From NCBI GenBank assembly GCA_963277665.1, contig OY728153.1:269302250-269366249 (forward strand): a stretch of DNA of 64,000 bases. The letters are read 5' to 3'. Origin of the DNA: Viscum album. Taxonomy: Eukaryota; Streptophyta; Magnoliopsida; Santalales; Viscaceae. Positions 10,704 through 24,138 of the stretch are shown here, piece by piece (the stretch's first letter is position 1; each line of letters opens with the position of its first letter). Made by a program: the position numbers and the translations under genes. A model generated the notes under the pieces. That model was not told the origin of the DNA, did no database searches, and saw only the letters and a program-made list of their open reading frames with translations.

Positions 10704-12414
10704 TGTTGGACTCCTCATGTGTTAATCATGTTTTAATGATCACAAATCTAATTACTATTCATTAATATTGATCTTCAGTACACATCTTTCTAATGCTCTT
10801 CAAACTCAACAATAGGTTCACATCATGTTTTTATGATAACAAATCTTATGGATGTTAATTATTCTCTTTATTATTTACGAGTCCTATGCATGATCATAAT
10901 TCTCTCATATATTATCTCTAATGATTAACCTTAACCCATATTCTGCATATCATTGTCTTAGTCCTAATACAGATATTCGTCTAAGTATGGAGACACCGTG
11001 AAGGACTCACCGTGACCAGACACCGTGACCAGACACCATGACAAGACACCGTGAAGGACTCACCATGACCAGACACCGTGACCAGACACTGTGACCACTC
11101 ACCGTGACCAGACACCATGACCAGACACTGTGACCACTCACCGTGACCAGACACCATGACCACTCACTGTAACCAGACACCGTGATCAGACACCGTGAAG
11201 AAGACATTGTTTCCATGATCATTGTGACACCATTTCTTAAGCTTTTGTCAATATTATTTTAAATGATTCTAACGGTCATATTTGTTGTTTTTAATGAAAT
11301 TAATGTTATTTAATGTTAGTTGTTGGAATTTCAGGAAACCGTATCTCATACCTATGAAAAGGAAATCATTCTTACTGCCAGAACTTGTGGAATATAAGGA
11401 AGATTGAGATGCAGTACACAGGAAAGTGGTGAAACAGAGAAAAGTGTGAATATACAATGAGAAGAACTTACGTACATTCAAGCACACTGTGATGAACAAG
11501 AAGGAGAGTGCAAGACCTTCAAAGAACACTTACAAATGCCACCCAACACCACTAAATAACACATGACAAATCAAGAAATATTTCTCACTCCTGAAAAAGA
11601 CAAGCTGAACTACGACACTCTGTTTTTCAACAGAAAAAATAGAGAAGGACTTCGAAGCATTCCTGCTGAATCCAACGAGTCCAGAGCTACATTGATAATC
11701 ACTAGAGCTTCTCTATACTCTCATCTATCTTCTCTATGTGATTTATTTATTAACTTTTGAGCAGTGTGGTGTACTATGTATATCTTTACACACACTGTCT
11801 CCTGCACTGAAATGGAGGATATCAAAATCCTTACTCAAATTCTCTTAACCTTTGTTTACCCACGTCAACTATGGAAGAGGTCTTTGTGTGACCCGGTCTT
11901 TGTTTTGTTTCCCACAAAGAACAATGGTATAGGTCCCTGTGTGGCCTGGACAGTTTTGTAAAACTGTTGGTAACCCCGATCCAGGGTGTGGATCACAATT
12001 ATATATATATTTGAGAGGACTAAGTCTCGGCTTGTGACTGAACCTCTTGTTATATCTATTATGCATCTTTTATTTAAGTTTAATGTATACGACATATATC
12101 ATATGTATTCTGCTGCTATTACTTTGAAATACAACATTATTTTTAAGCTACTTTGATAGTTAAATTAGCAAGTGTTTACACTTATTGTAAATCAATAGGT
12201 TAGCTTCAAAAGTTAGTTTGATCTTGTGGTTAAACTAACTGAGACCTAACCAATCTTTGAGAAGCTAAGTGAACATTTACAATCTGTATAAATTCACTAT
12301 AGTTTAACTTATTTTATAAATCGGGGTATTTTAACTAGACAATATTTTAACAGAAATTTTAATTGGAACTCAATTCACCCCCCCCCCCCACTTGAGTGTC
12401 CACTCCGAACAACA
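10704..12414 (+). repeat. 3' LTR of the SIRE-like element
   Basis: Near-identical to 374-2094. It begins TGTTGGACTCC right after a polypurine tract and has a run of 12 C at 12378-12389. The 13-bp array has about 16 units against 18 in the 5' copy, and there is an insertion of about 13 bp near 11773-11785 relative to the 5' LTR. Confidence 0.9.
10992..11203. repeat. 13-bp tandem array in the 3' LTR, about 16 units
   Basis: Same GACACCGTGACCA / CTCACCGTGACCA units as in the 5' LTR, with about two fewer units and different variant order in the middle, as expected if the array changed by slippage or unequal exchange after insertion. Confidence 0.88.
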
Positions 12415-13594
12415 CATGTATTCTAAGAATTGATTTTCAAACAAATTAAAATTAAAATTTATTATTTAGAAATTGTATTCTAAGGGTTTTTTTAAGATCA
12501 TAAATTAAAGGGAAAATATAATTTATTATCTACTAGATACTAAAAATAAGAATATATGATAATTTCTAAAACATAATATATTTATAAGGGATAAATTAAT
12601 TTTAAGGTATTAAAAATATATAATAAAACCATGCATCATCAATCCTCTACACTTAGTCTTTTCACATATAATAAAAATATACATCCAATACATATTAAAA
12701 ACATTAACATAAATAATGAGAATGAAATTTTTTTCCCAATTTTTTATCGAACATATACTAATTTTATTTCAATTTTCTCTTTTTGTTTATTCAAACCCAT
12801 TTCAATCATTTTCCTCCATGAATACACACACCTATCTTCTAAGATTTATTCCTATCACACTCAAGGGAATGTTTTTATATGGGTTTTCTCATAATCAAAA
12901 TGTATGAACATTCTATAATATTGGTTTATATATCAATACTACACTCAATTAATAAATGAAAAAAAAATACCAAATGGGTTTTTAGGAGTTGTGGGTTGGT
13001 AGATCATTTTTTATAAAAATTACTTGAAAAAATATTTTTTAACAGTTAAGAAAATTACATATGTAAATAGTTTAGTTATATTGAAAACAACCTTCATAAA
13101 TCACAGATCAAATTTCTCTCCATATTCTATTAATGGTAGTTCACACTATAGTTTTTTATAGGGAAATAATATACCATAAAGATTTAATTTTAACTTGTTT
13201 TTAATATCTTTAAAAAAATAAATTTAGACCTGTAAGAACCAAAAAATTTAATAAAATTGTGTGAGCTCATTTACCCTTCAATATATAATAAACTATGATA
13301 TCGAACCTCTTGTAAATCCACTAATTCCCAAGAAAAATTATTATTGGAATCATTTCCACCCCCAATTATAATTATAAACATATCATTTAACTCAAGAGTA
13401 AGGTGGATTGGGATTTCAGATACTAATGTGGATCTTATAAGAGAATTTATGGTATTTAATGCATTAATAGAGGTTAAATTTGAGGTGGATCATAATATAT
13501 ACAAAAAGTTATGTTTGACTGAAAAAGTTCATTTATTATTTTAACATCTCAATTATCTTATAGACTTTTATAAGAACTAAAACATGTTAGAGAT
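12415..13594. other. AT-rich spacer between two Copia-type elements, no gene recognised
   Basis: Starts with CATGT, the probable right target duplication of the SIRE-like element. Two short overlapping open frames at 12631-12907 and one at 13344-13544 have no recognisable domain and the composition of the surrounding AT-rich DNA, so they are not called as genes. Confidence 0.5.
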
Positions 13595-15941
13595 TGTTAA
13601 AACATGAATCAAGGTTCTGTGATAATAAGATAATTTTAAAGAGGATAAAAATAGGTATATAAATGGAAAAATTATGTGTTTTTATATTTTATAGTTTTTA
13701 TTAACATATGTTATTTATGTAAATTATTTAAACTAATAGGTTATGTATTTTATTTATTGAAAATAACTTTTGTAATTATTGATAAGTGAATGAAGGATGA
13801 TATTAGAAGAGATGGAATAACTAGGGGAGTGATGAAAAGAGACCCCCTTATATCTCAATATATCAAGGACATGTCCTTGAAAGATTAATATTGAGGTGGA
13901 ATTATAAATCTGGATCTAATAGGTTATAAATAATAATATTCAATAATATTATGACTTTAGAAAAAGTGCTTACATGTTTGAATATATTTATATGTCTGGA
14001 AATGTTTGGTGTTAAGTAGGTTTTGTTTGAAAAATTAGTAAATTATTCAATATGTAAGGCTTACCCTAATACTTAGAGATTATTTATGATACGAAAGGGT
14101 AATATAAATTTTTATTATGATACATAATGTTACTCTATAATATTTAAGGGTAACCTAAATTTTCCCAATGATATATAAGGGTTTATAAGATATGTAATAT
14201 TTTATAGATGATACACAATACTAAGAGATGATGTTAGGAAGATATATAAGGGTGAACTGAGGAACTGAAGATGCTACCCTGGAAAGGCATATATAAAGGT
14301 TATAAGTCTTAAGTACACAATGTTTATGGGTTACACCATAGAATTCCTAGATATGTAATAGGTTATCATATGTCACATAAGTAAAAATTGTGATATGTAA
14401 GGGTCACCATCTAATATTTAAGTTTTATGATCCATACATAACAGTCTAATTTAAATTAAATTTTGATGTACAAGAGTAAGTTCATGGTAGAAATGGATAT
14501 ATATATATATAAATATATATAATGAAAATTCAGAAAAGATTCTTATTATATAATGGTAATACCATTGTTACTACACTACAATGTCGCAGCTACACTTTAT
14601 GATGTCAGAGTATGGAATAATTATTGGTATATAGATTGGAAGAGTTTACAATTATTTTCACTATTAGGGAGTGTGTCATGATTCAATAGGTTTAGAGATC
14701 AAGAATATTTATAGGATTACACCACAATATTTGAATATTTTTAAATGATATATTTTATTATATTTTGGGGATCTTACAGTTGATTGAGAAACATGCCGTA
14801 ATAGAGGATATCATGCCACAAAATCTTTAGATTTGGGGCATGTTACAGCATATTGCATTGAATGTTTCCCTGATCTGGTTAATTCAGGTATATCATATAG
14901 ATTAAGTTAGAATTTATAATGAGGAAATATGATAAATAATTTAGGGATTTAACTCAACCAAATTAAAATAATTTTACCACATCTAAATGTGTGGGTATCA
15001 TGGAATGATCCTGGTGAAGTATAATGGATTCAATCCATAATATAAAGGGTTGGATTCATTCCCTAATCTTTATAAAAACTGCTTATAACAATTCTAGAGA
15101 GAAGTATATTGAATATATTGATATATGGGGTACTGATTAAAAAATTGAGTGACATGATTGATTCCAATATCTAGTTCTTACATAGAATAACTAAAAGAAA
15201 AATTAGTTCCATGACTATATTTAATTATTGAATAAGTAGATAAATAAGATAATTCTAATATACTATAATCTTTATCCAGTGGAAGAAGTTTTTCTTATGT
15301 GTTATTTTTTACGAAAACAAATTAAACCTCAAATTTATCAGTCATTCTCATCTAGACTTAGAGTATTGGAATTTATGGGATGAAAGACATCAATAGATCA
15401 TAAAATCTAGAGTTTTTATGTAAGTTGAGTCAAATACTAAACATGGATAATACATCTTGTCTATAAATTATTTAATAGATTATCATATCTATAAACTGAC
15501 ATTATTTTCACTGAAGCAGTTCATACAGGATGGTGAGAGAGAGTGAATCTTGGATTGATATAATTTGATTTCTAAAACTATAAGGTAAATATTCCCTGAC
15601 ATGGAGTGAATGTGAACAGAAATCATTATCCACTGAAGAGTGTGTGATTACAGATTCTCGTAAATTAGTAAATAATTGTATGTATTCACCTTTTATTAAA
15701 ATTTAGTGGTACACTATTTAAATTCTATGCATGTTCTTTTTATTTACTTTCTATATTCATATTTAATATTTTGTGTGATCACTGATGAGAGAAAGAGATA
15801 TTGAACATATTCCTTACAATGAGAGTAGAAGACCCATGGAGGCAACTGGAATTCAATGAAGAAAATTTTTATTTATTTTCCACTATGAGCCCCCCCCCCC
15901 CCCCCCCCATCAAGCTGATTATAGTTAGTTTGGTACCAATA
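13595..15941 (+). repeat. 5' LTR of element D
   Basis: Aligned by eye with 41878-44053, for example at the shared ATGTAAGGGT blocks (14060-14410 against 42200-42545) and the CATACATAA block (14432 against 42572). It contains a run of 19 C at 15890-15908. The borders are inferred from the aligned copy and may be off by several bases. Confidence 0.72.
15890..15908. repeat. Poly-C run of 19 bases
   Basis: An uninterrupted C tract about 33 bp before the end of D's 5' LTR. Copia LTRs often have a short C-rich stretch there (11-12 C in the SIRE-like LTRs), and this one is longer. The partner LTR has only short C clusters near 44000-44020, so the tract expanded here or decayed there. Confidence 0.95.
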
Positions 15942-16652
15942 AGTGGTAAAAAATCTCAAATATTTTGATTTTAGTGTAAATGTCTAAATTAATTTTCATA
16001 TTTTTTTCACATTAATTCAGTGAAAAAGTATTTTATTTTCAATGGTACTAAATTTTACAGATGGGAGTTGGAAATTTATTTATTTTTATATGATTATACT
16101 GAAGATATTATGGAATATTTCTAAAAATATTTTGAATTTAAAACATACAATGTATGAATTCATTGTATGAAGATATAGAAAATTTTGAACAGAGCTATCT
16201 CTAATAAAATATTCAAGAAATCCATTTATTATTTGAAGGATTTGGATATTTGGATTTTGTTGGAATATATATATATATCTGTGTGTAGTAGAAGAAATGA
16301 AAATTACCTATCCTATGTCAAGATATGAATATAAATCTTATTGTGATGAGAAAGTAGTAAAAAAATCAGGAGAATATGACCTTACTTCAAAATTCAAAAT
16401 GAGGAGGAATAGGAAGAAGGCTCCTAGAAAAATGTGTACACCTGATGAGGAATATGATTTTAAGATCAATGTTAAATCTAAATCTAACATTATTTTGGAA
16501 TATTCTTGAAAATATCTAAATTTATAATCCCCTATGAAGAATGGCTTGAATGGTAATTCAATGGAAGAACTGGAAATAATATTTAGTCATTGATCTAGAT
16601 AATTTTTATGCTTTGATAAAGTTGATAAAAAATACATGTATGAGTAGTTGGA
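15942..16652 (+). pseudogene. Element D interior, left part: decayed Gag start
   Basis: Around 16038-16110 the translation reads FNGTKFYRWELEIYLFLYD, which has the shape of a Copia Gag N-terminus (F-x-G-T-x-F/Y...W). Stops follow soon after. An open frame of 70 codons at 16297-16509, basic and Lys/Arg-rich, may be a later Gag fragment, but I recognise no domain in it. A GTGGTA following the LTR could be a decayed primer site. The segment is cut at 16652 by insertion of element B. Confidence 0.5.
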
Positions 16653-17158
16653 TGTGAAAAATAGTTAAAGATAGAATAAATCACTTTTATTTTTATTAAT
16701 ATGATTTATATAGTTATATTCATTATAAAAAATATTAATTAATTTTTTATACCAAAAAATGAAATAGTTTTATTCAATCACATTAATTATAAAGATTCAT
16801 TACAAAAGTTTAATTTCTAAATTTTATAATTTTAATTTTGAAAAATCAATATCATTTTTTGAATTATAAGAATTTATATTATCCAATAAGATCCAACTTA
16901 ATGTTTTACCAAAATGAATAGTGAATGTAGTAAAAATTAATTATTGCGGTTAAGGTAAAAATGGGTTTACCGGTGCGTAAACTAAAAATATAAGGAAAAA
17001 ATTACATAAAAACTTCTATAAAACCTATTTTACAGCCATATTTTTACCATTCCACATTTAATATTTTATAATGTTCCATTATGGACCCTTTTGATAAATG
17101 AAAAACACGGGAGCACTCAATTATTTTCAAAAATATCAAGTGTGTCCTCTCCCCCACT

Positions 17159-17167
17159 TATAAAAGG
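17159..17167 (+). promoter_or_regulatory. TATA box of element B 5' LTR
   Basis: TATAAAAGG preceded by a CT-rich stretch (CCTCTCCCCCACT). Elements A and C have the same arrangement at the same relative place, and all are followed about 35-40 bp later by a TTCACACCTT-like block. Transcription would start about 30 bp downstream. Confidence 0.75.
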
Positions 17168-18418
17168 ATAACCCCTATCCTCTCTTATTCACACCTTCAA
17201 ACCAATATGGTTCATACAATACCTTCTAAAATAAATTCCCAAATTCCATCCTCTCATACTATAATCCATAGTTTGGGAAGAAAATACAATTGATGGAGGC
17301 CTTTGATGCAAACTAAAGGAAGTTACTCAAAGAAGAGTAACATTCTCCAACAAGACTTTTTATTTTACTTATTCCACCACCCATTTAAATTAATATTAAA
17401 CCATGATTATGTAATAAACATGGTATATTAAATATATTTATATATTAATTTTTTAATATAATAACCAAAATAATTCTCATCTTCTATCAAATGGGTTAGA
17501 AAATCATCATTCGTGTGTACGGTGAACTACCACCTCTTGAATCGATGTCATTAATTTTTTCATTACCATCACTCACATCTAGGTATGATTATTTATATAA
17601 AGTATTTATATGATATTTATTTAATAATTACACCTCTGTATTCATTATATCTTTTTTTACTTTCCATTTTTTGGGGTACGATAACATCATTCGTGTGTAC
17701 AGTGGACTACATTATCATGAAACGATGTGATTCATTTTCACTAATGCATTACATGGAAGGTAATGAGGGTAAATATAATGAATATATGTGATATAAAATA
17801 AATAAATATTATATTCATGACATATTTATCATTATGTAAATATAATATTTCATTTTATTTCATACCTTTTCACTCACTGAAAAATGATAACGTTATTCGT
17901 GAACGTGTGGACTACCGTATTCAGGAAGCAATGTGACTCTCTTTTCATCACAACCAAAAATGGATGATATATATAAGTATATTTAAATAAATAATATTTT
18001 ATATATGATATTATTATCATTATTAAAAGATAAAATATTACATATCTTATTTCAATAATGATCATTGAAAAATGTAAATGTTTCTCATGAGTATGTCTGG
18101 CCTACCATCTCCATGATTGTAACATACTTAATTTCTCAAAAAAATATTTCATGACTGGTATTAATAATATAATTGAAGTATAAATATGATAAATATTTCA
18201 TTATTATTATGGATATCTTTAAATAATTATCTCTTTCTCCATAGTCAACATACCAAAGTCATTTCTAAAACATAAGCTGAATATTGTCAAAAACATTCAA
18301 CGTAAACTTAATTGATTAAGTAATTGTATATAACACTGTAATAAGTGAAATAAAAGTAATATTAAACTTTAAAAAGGTACCCAATTAAGTAAATAATTTC
18401 TATAATTCTATTATTTAG

Positions 18419-18453
18419 TAAGATAAAGACACACATGACGAATCAGACTCTAG
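18419..18453 (+). other. Putative 35-nt microexon in element B 5' LTR leader
   Basis: Bounded by an acceptor-like TTATTTAG and a donor-like GTAAGGGG. The 3' LTR copy (37521-37555) has TTATTATTCAG and GTAAGGGG at the same places, and elements A and C have the same arrangement. Predicted flanking introns are about 17337-18418, where the upstream donor is weak in this copy (GAGTAACA), and 18454-19571 (acceptor TTTTTCATAG). No transcript evidence is available. Confidence 0.5.
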
Positions 18454-19192
18454 GTAAGGGGCTTCGTCTTAATTTTCATTCATTGAGGCATATTTTGATG
18501 TTATACACTTATACTCTTTTTTGATGTGTATATATAGGCTTTTTGATATGTTATATCATGAATTTCTATATTATCATGGTATTTATATTTTTTTAATGTT
18601 TTTATTTCATGGATCTTTTGATTCAAATATTTCCAAAAATTATAAGGGACTTTTCTTTAAAAAAATTATCTTTTAATGATTTCTTTCTAACTCTTTCTTT
18701 TCCATTTCCATGTTTTTTTAATTGATTTTATAAAACATTTAATGAAATAAAATATTTATAAATTACATTTTATGTCTCTTTTTTACTTTATTTTAAAAAA
18801 ATTTCAAAAGGAATTTTTTTAAATGTTTTATACAGACAATTTAGAAAAATGACAAAATGAATGTTTTATTATTAACCTATAACAAAACAATGACTTTTTC
18901 ACTACCATGACCATTATTTTATTTATATATTAATTTGAAATAATTAGTGTATTATTTAAATAAAACAAAATTTCCCTTTTTCATATATTTTTATTGAAAA
19001 TTGTTTTTCAAAAGAAAAGGGTATTTTTGGTATTGAAAATGGGTTTTTAAAAAATAAAAGGGTATTTTGATATTCAAAAGTGAATTTTTTATGTGTTTAA
19101 AAAAATTAAAAAAATTTATGATGGGAAAGTTAAAGCACAAAAAAATTATTCATGATATTGTACTTGATAATTATACATGAGAAATGTGTGTG

Positions 19193-19345
19193 CCCAGATT
19201 GTGTCGGGTGAGCTCGCTACAGCTTATATGATGGGGTGGACCAGATTGTGTCATTTGAACTGGCTATAGTTTATAATATGGGGCAGCCTAGATATAACTG
19301 GGTGAGCCCATTTTAGATTAAATGATGGGTGCACCCAGATATCAC
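19193..19345. repeat. Tandem repeat of ~48 bp in element B 5' LTR, about 3 units
   Basis: Units begin CCAGATTGTGTC / CCAGATTGTGTC / CTAGATATAACT and end ATGATGGGGTGGA / AATATGGGGCAGC / ATGATGGGTGCAC, and a fourth starts CCAGATATCACT. The 3' LTR has a related but rearranged version at about 38297-38410. Confidence 0.75.
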
Positions 19346-19834
19346 TCCAATGCATTGGATAATTTTCCTTGTCTTAATTGGTAAGACGGATGGAGTAACA
19401 AAAGGGTTTCACCTATAGATTTAAGTGGGCTCCAATTACATTTAACATGGGATTAAAGAAGGTTATAAATGTAATTCTCAAATTTATTCACTCGACTAAA
19501 GGTTTACTTTCTTTCTATATCCCTTGCTAATATTTTTGTGCACATCCCACATTTTAAAATGTTTTTCATAGGATGGGTAAAGGAAATAATGATGTCAAGT
19601 TGAAAGTAGTCAATAATTTTCATGAAAATAAATAATGTTTTGTTTTAAAAAAATATATGGTGTAAAAATGGATACTGGTCGGAAGTGTCCACTTTGTATT
19701 ATATAGTTTTGTAATCTATTATTTGTGAATTAATTCTCTAAAACTATAAAATTGAAAAGATCCTCAAAGTGAAATAAAGTATATTCTTGAATAAAACTCA
19801 AGATTATGTAATGTATAAGGTTGAGTCCTTATAA

Positions 19835-19846
19835 TTGGTATTATAG
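19835..19846 (+). promoter_or_regulatory. Decayed primer-binding site of element B
   Basis: TTGGTATTATAG sits just after the LTR end and differs from the standard TTGGTATCAGAG by two transitions. It supports the position of the LTR border. Confidence 0.65.
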
Positions 19847-19979
19847 GTTAGTTTAAATAATTTAGGAGTTTGGGATAATAATAATAGTATACCCTTGAAA
19901 GATTTTACTTTATGGTTAATTTAAAATGATATAGAGTTTAAATATTAGTATGTTTCTTCATCGAAATTACTGTTGTTCA

Positions 19980-20960
19980 GAATGGTTTTCTGTATAGGAA
20001 ATGGAGAAGCTATAGTGGGAAGGCATCGAGAGGAAAATATCCTTCCAAATTAGCATCTCAATATAGTTGGAATTAGACTAGAATAGTTTATTGCAATTAT
20101 GGATTGGCTGAAATAAACTATTAATGGTGGTGGTGTCCATTTTATATGGGAACTGGATCTAACATGGAGGAACAAGTCTATTTTGGATCATTTCATAAGG
20201 TAAAATCCCACATATTTTAGTGGATCATCTAACCCCATGATAGATGAAGGATGGATTAATTCCTTGGAAAAGATATTTGATATCATAGGATTTTTGTAAT
20301 TCCAAAAGGAAAATATTTCTGTTTATCAATTAGAAATTAAATTTTATTGATGGTGGTACTCGGTTATGAATACCAAAAAGAAAGATGATCTTCATTCCAT
20401 GGAAAGGGAAACATTTAAGGATCATTTCCTTGAGAAATATTTCTCAAAGTTTTTTCGAATATAGATAGAAACAAAAATCCTATAACTAGGGAAAAATGAT
20501 AAAAAATATGTACATTCATGTAAATAAAACTTCACATGATTAGCTAGGTATGTGCTAGATTTTATTTAGTACACTAATAGAAAAATTAATGGGTTTTACT
20601 CAGGGTTGAAACCAAGTTTAAGAAGAGAATTTTCCACATGATACTGTAAAATTTATGATAAAGTGGTCCATTGTTCTTAGAAATTTAATATGGAGTTTGT
20701 TGATATACATGTTTCTTGAGATGAAAACAGCAAGAAAAGGTCAAGGTTGTAGGAAATATGGAAACAACCATCTAAGAATTATGGTGGTAGGCCCCCAAAA
20801 TGTTCCAAGTGTATAAAAATAAATTTAAAGGAATGTTTTATAGGATTTAAAAAGTGTTTCCAATGTTTTTAGTTTGTTCACAGGGATCATGACTATAAAT
20901 AAAAGAGTCATGAACAACCAAATAATAGTGTAACTGATATCTATCTAAAATTGAGGTGCT
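19980..20960 (+). pseudogene. gag: gag of element B, decayed
   Basis: The retrotransposon Gag domain is recognisable at about 20215-20465: an M-I-x-x-x-W-I-N-S-L-E-K-I-F segment, then W-W, then FKDHFLEKYFS, the usual order for plant Gypsy Gag. A zinc knuckle region lies at about 20855-20893 with C-F-Q-C and the downstream His, its middle interrupted by a stop. Many stops and shifts occur, so no product is expected. Confidence 0.75.
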
Positions 20961-21059
20961 TTAGTTTCTATGATTTTGTTCATTATGATAACATGTCTCC
21001 TAGTTAGTTGAATATTGTGGAAATCATCATGATTGAAAATAGAAAGATATATCAAAGTT

Positions 21060-24000
21060 ATTTTCTACTATTATGGTTGATGTTGGGGCATCAAATTAAG
21101 TGGTGATAGGTATGTTTCTTGTGTATTTAAATTATAAAAATACCTAGTTTGACTCTAGATATTTTCATTATTTCATTTATAAGAAAGTTTCCAAGTAAAT
21201 TGGGAATATAACCTCATGAAATTAAGATAGAAATTTTGGTGAAAACTATTATTTGAAGTATTAAGGCAACAAAGATTTATAATAATCTTCTAGTTTTTAT
21301 TAATGGTATGGTCTTTCCAAAAAAATTGAACTATCCATAGTAAAGCTTGATATAATTATTGGTATGGATTGGATTTTAGATTATCATGATAAGATACATT
21401 TCAATTCCAATAAAGTTTTATTCAATGATTTCATTATTTTCATAATATACCAAGAAGATAATAATTTGATTAAAGGTGGAAGTAAACTTTACCTAGATCA
21501 TATTGTTGAAAATAAAGAAACTATTCAAATTAGTTATGTTCCAGAAGTAAATGAATACATGAATGTATTTCCTGAGGATTTTCCTAGTTTTATTCCTGAT
21601 CAGGGGGTTGAGTTTAATATTAAATTGGTTCTAAATGATAAAAATATTTTTAAACCCCCTTATCAAATAGATCAAGTGGAACTTTTATAATTGAAAAATA
21701 AATTATAGGATTTATTAGATAAAGGTTTCATCTGACATATCACTTCACCATAGAGGGGTCCTATTTTTTGTTAAAAAGAATGATAGTCCAATGATACTTT
21801 TCATCGATTATAAATCCTAGAATAATATAATTTTTAAGAACAAGTATCATTTTCCTCATTTTGATGATTTTTTTTTATCAGCTCCAGGGAGCACATTATT
21901 TTTTTACGGTTGACATGTAGTCTAGGTATCATCATCTAAAGGTGAAGTATGATAAAATTTCAAATAATGTGTTTCAGACAAGATATGGGCACTAAGAGTT
22001 TTTATATATGTCGTTTGGGTTGTATAATGCACTTATTGTATTTATGTACCTTATGAATATATTTTTTCATGAATTCTTAGACATGCATGTGGTTGTGTTT
22101 ATTGATTAAATTTTGTTATATTATAAAATTCATTATAAACATGAAAGACACCTAAGGATTATTTTTAAAACCAAAAAACAAATAAACAATATGGTAAATT
22201 TATCAAGTGTCAATTTTTTTGAAAAAAAAATCTTTCCTTCGACATATTATTTCCAAATATATCCCTACTAAAACAAAAGTTGTTTAAGAATGGCCAAGAC
22301 CCACAAATATCACATAGATTCATAGTTTTCTTGGATTTTCAGTTAACTACCGATGATTTTTTGAAAACTTTTTTCGGTTTTCTAGCCCGCTAACTAAGTT
22401 AAATATAAAATGAGTTAAATTCATCTTGATAAAATAATGTAATAATTGTTTTCAAGAACTAAAAAGAAGATTGATGAATGCTCTGGTTTTGGACCTGCCT
22501 TCCAGAAATGGTGATTTCATTATCTACAGTAATTATTTTTTGAAAATAATTGGTTATGTCCTAATAAATAATGATTAGGTAATTGCTTATTCTTCATTTT
22601 AGTTGAAACATCATAAATTAAATTACCCTATACAAGATCTGGAATTAGATGTTGAGTATTTTTTCTTTAAAAAATTAGATACATCAATGGTATGGAGTAA
22701 AGAGTGAAATATATATTAATCATATATGTTTAAAATATATATTAACTCACAAATAATGGAACATGAGGCATAGAATATGGCTAAAACTGATCAAGGATTA
22801 TGATTACATGATTCAATACCATCCTAGAATAGTAAAAAGAGTGGTTGGTGCTTTGGGTATAAAAAATTATTCTACATTAACCATATTACAATTGGAATGT
22901 GACCCTTTGGCTAATGAATTGATAAATTTTCTCCTAGAAGTTTTGGATGTTGGGATATACTCTATTTTGTTTCAGGTTTTAGTGTAGTTAACTTTGTTGA
23001 AAATAATTAAGCAAGCTCAGAAGGGGGATTAATATTTTCATGAAAAGGTAGAATTCGTTAAGAGAGTAAGTTTCCTAATTTTAATATTGATAAATAAGGT
23101 GTTTTATGATTTGTAAAAAGATTATTTTTTCTTTATGATTACCAGTTTAGGAAAGATATTTTTAGTGAATCTCATAGTTATCCTTTTTCCCTTCATCTGG
23201 GTAGAAATAAGATGTACAGAGAAATTAAAAAATATTACTGGTGGGATGTAATGAAAAGAAATATTCTTAACATTACCATGAAGTGTGTAACTTTTCAGTT
23301 GGTTAAAAAAGAAATACAATTACTAAATGGGATGCTTCAAAATTTTCTAGTGCCATAGTGGAAATGTAAAAATATATCTATGGATTTCATGGTGGGATTT
23401 CCAAGGACATCTAGAGGTAACAATGTAATTTGGGAGATTATTGATCGATTAACTAAATCTTCACATTTCCTTCCCATTCGAGATATAAGGTTTTTAGATT
23501 CGATTAATTGACTATATATAAAGGGTAAATTCAGGTTAAATGGAATTACTCTATCCATTGTATCAAATCGTGATCCCAGGTTCACATCCAATTTTTTTAA
23601 AGGACATATTTCATTGGGTAATGAATTAAATTTTTTTACAACTTTTCATCCCCAATATGATGGACCATTTGAGAAAAAAATAGACCTTGGAATATATGAT
23701 TCATTCTTTCTCAATGGATTACCATGGAAATTGGGATGAACATATTTCTTTGGTTTAATTTTCTTATAACAATAGTTTTCATTACATTATACAAATGGCA
23801 CCATTTGAGAAATTATATGGAAAGTGGTGTCGGACACTATCTTTTTAGGATAAAGTATGAGAAAGAAGGTTTATGGGACCAGATTTACTAAAGGAAATGT
23901 TTGAAAAGGTTCAGTTGATTCTAAAACATGTGAGGATGGATCAGATTAGTTAGAAATGTTATGTAGATTACCAGAGGAAGGATCTTTCCTTCGAGGTAGG

Positions 24001-24138
24001 TGATCATGTCTTTCTTAATGTTTCTCCATGGAAAATTATTTTCAATTTTGGTAAAAAAGGAAAGATAAGTTCATATTTCATTAAAACGTATGAAATCTTT
24101 AATATAAGTGGATTGGTTACCTATATATTGTCTTTACC
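21060..24138 (+). pseudogene. pol: pol of element B (protease, RT, RNase H, integrase), decayed; continues after element A
   Basis: The domains can be followed through many stops. A protease remnant (D-V-G-A-S near 21080-21100) leads to IIIGMDWILDYH at 21355-21390. The RT entry (VFPEDFPSF, 21567-21593) and I-D-Y (~21805) are followed by a decayed catalytic region near 22090-22125, where F-I-D is followed by a stop. The end of RNase H is at 22763-22840 (LIKDYDYMIQYHP). The integrase zinc region shows HPGRNKMYREIKKYYWW (~23200), and its core shows ISMDFMVGFPRTSRGNN, DRLTKSSHFLP and NRDPRFTS (23375-23590). MAPFEKLYG lies near 23795. The order RT then integrase gives Gypsy. The sequence stops at element A (24139). 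Confidence 0.87.
24134..24138. repeat. Target-site duplication of element A, left copy (TTACC)
   Basis: TTACC before the 5' LTR is repeated exactly at 35430-35434 after the 3' LTR. Confidence 0.93.

Larger units (their letters stand above)
374..12414 (+). mobile_element. SIRE/Maximus-type Ty1-Copia LTR retrotransposon, complete but decayed
   Basis: The element is about 12 kb and contains, in order, 5' LTR, primer-binding site, gag, protease, integrase, reverse transcriptase/RNase H, an additional ORF in the envelope position, polypurine tracts and 3' LTR. Integrase before RT gives the Copia order. The large size, the third ORF downstream of RNase H and repeated polypurine tracts are typical of the plant SIRE (Maximus) lineage. 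All coding parts except the RT/RNase H segment are broken by stops or frameshifts, so the copy cannot be autonomous. The two LTRs are still very similar by eye, differing by scattered substitutions and small indels, so insertion is fairly recent relative to the other elements here. Confidence 0.93.
16653..19833 (+). repeat. 5' LTR of element B
   Basis: Matches 35754-39083, clearly from about 16920 onward (for example the GGGTTTACC stretch at 16964 and 36063). It has the TATA promoter at 17159, four spaced copies of a GC-rich motif (17512, 17692, 17898, 18086), a 35-nt putative exon at 18419-18453, and a 48-bp tandem repeat at 19193-19345. It ends ATTATA immediately before a mutated primer site. 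Confidence 0.8.

Noticed and set aside
16297..16509. Small basic protein gene of 70 codons
   Set aside because: Lies between a Gag-like fragment and the insertion point of element B; explained as leftover element D coding sequence.
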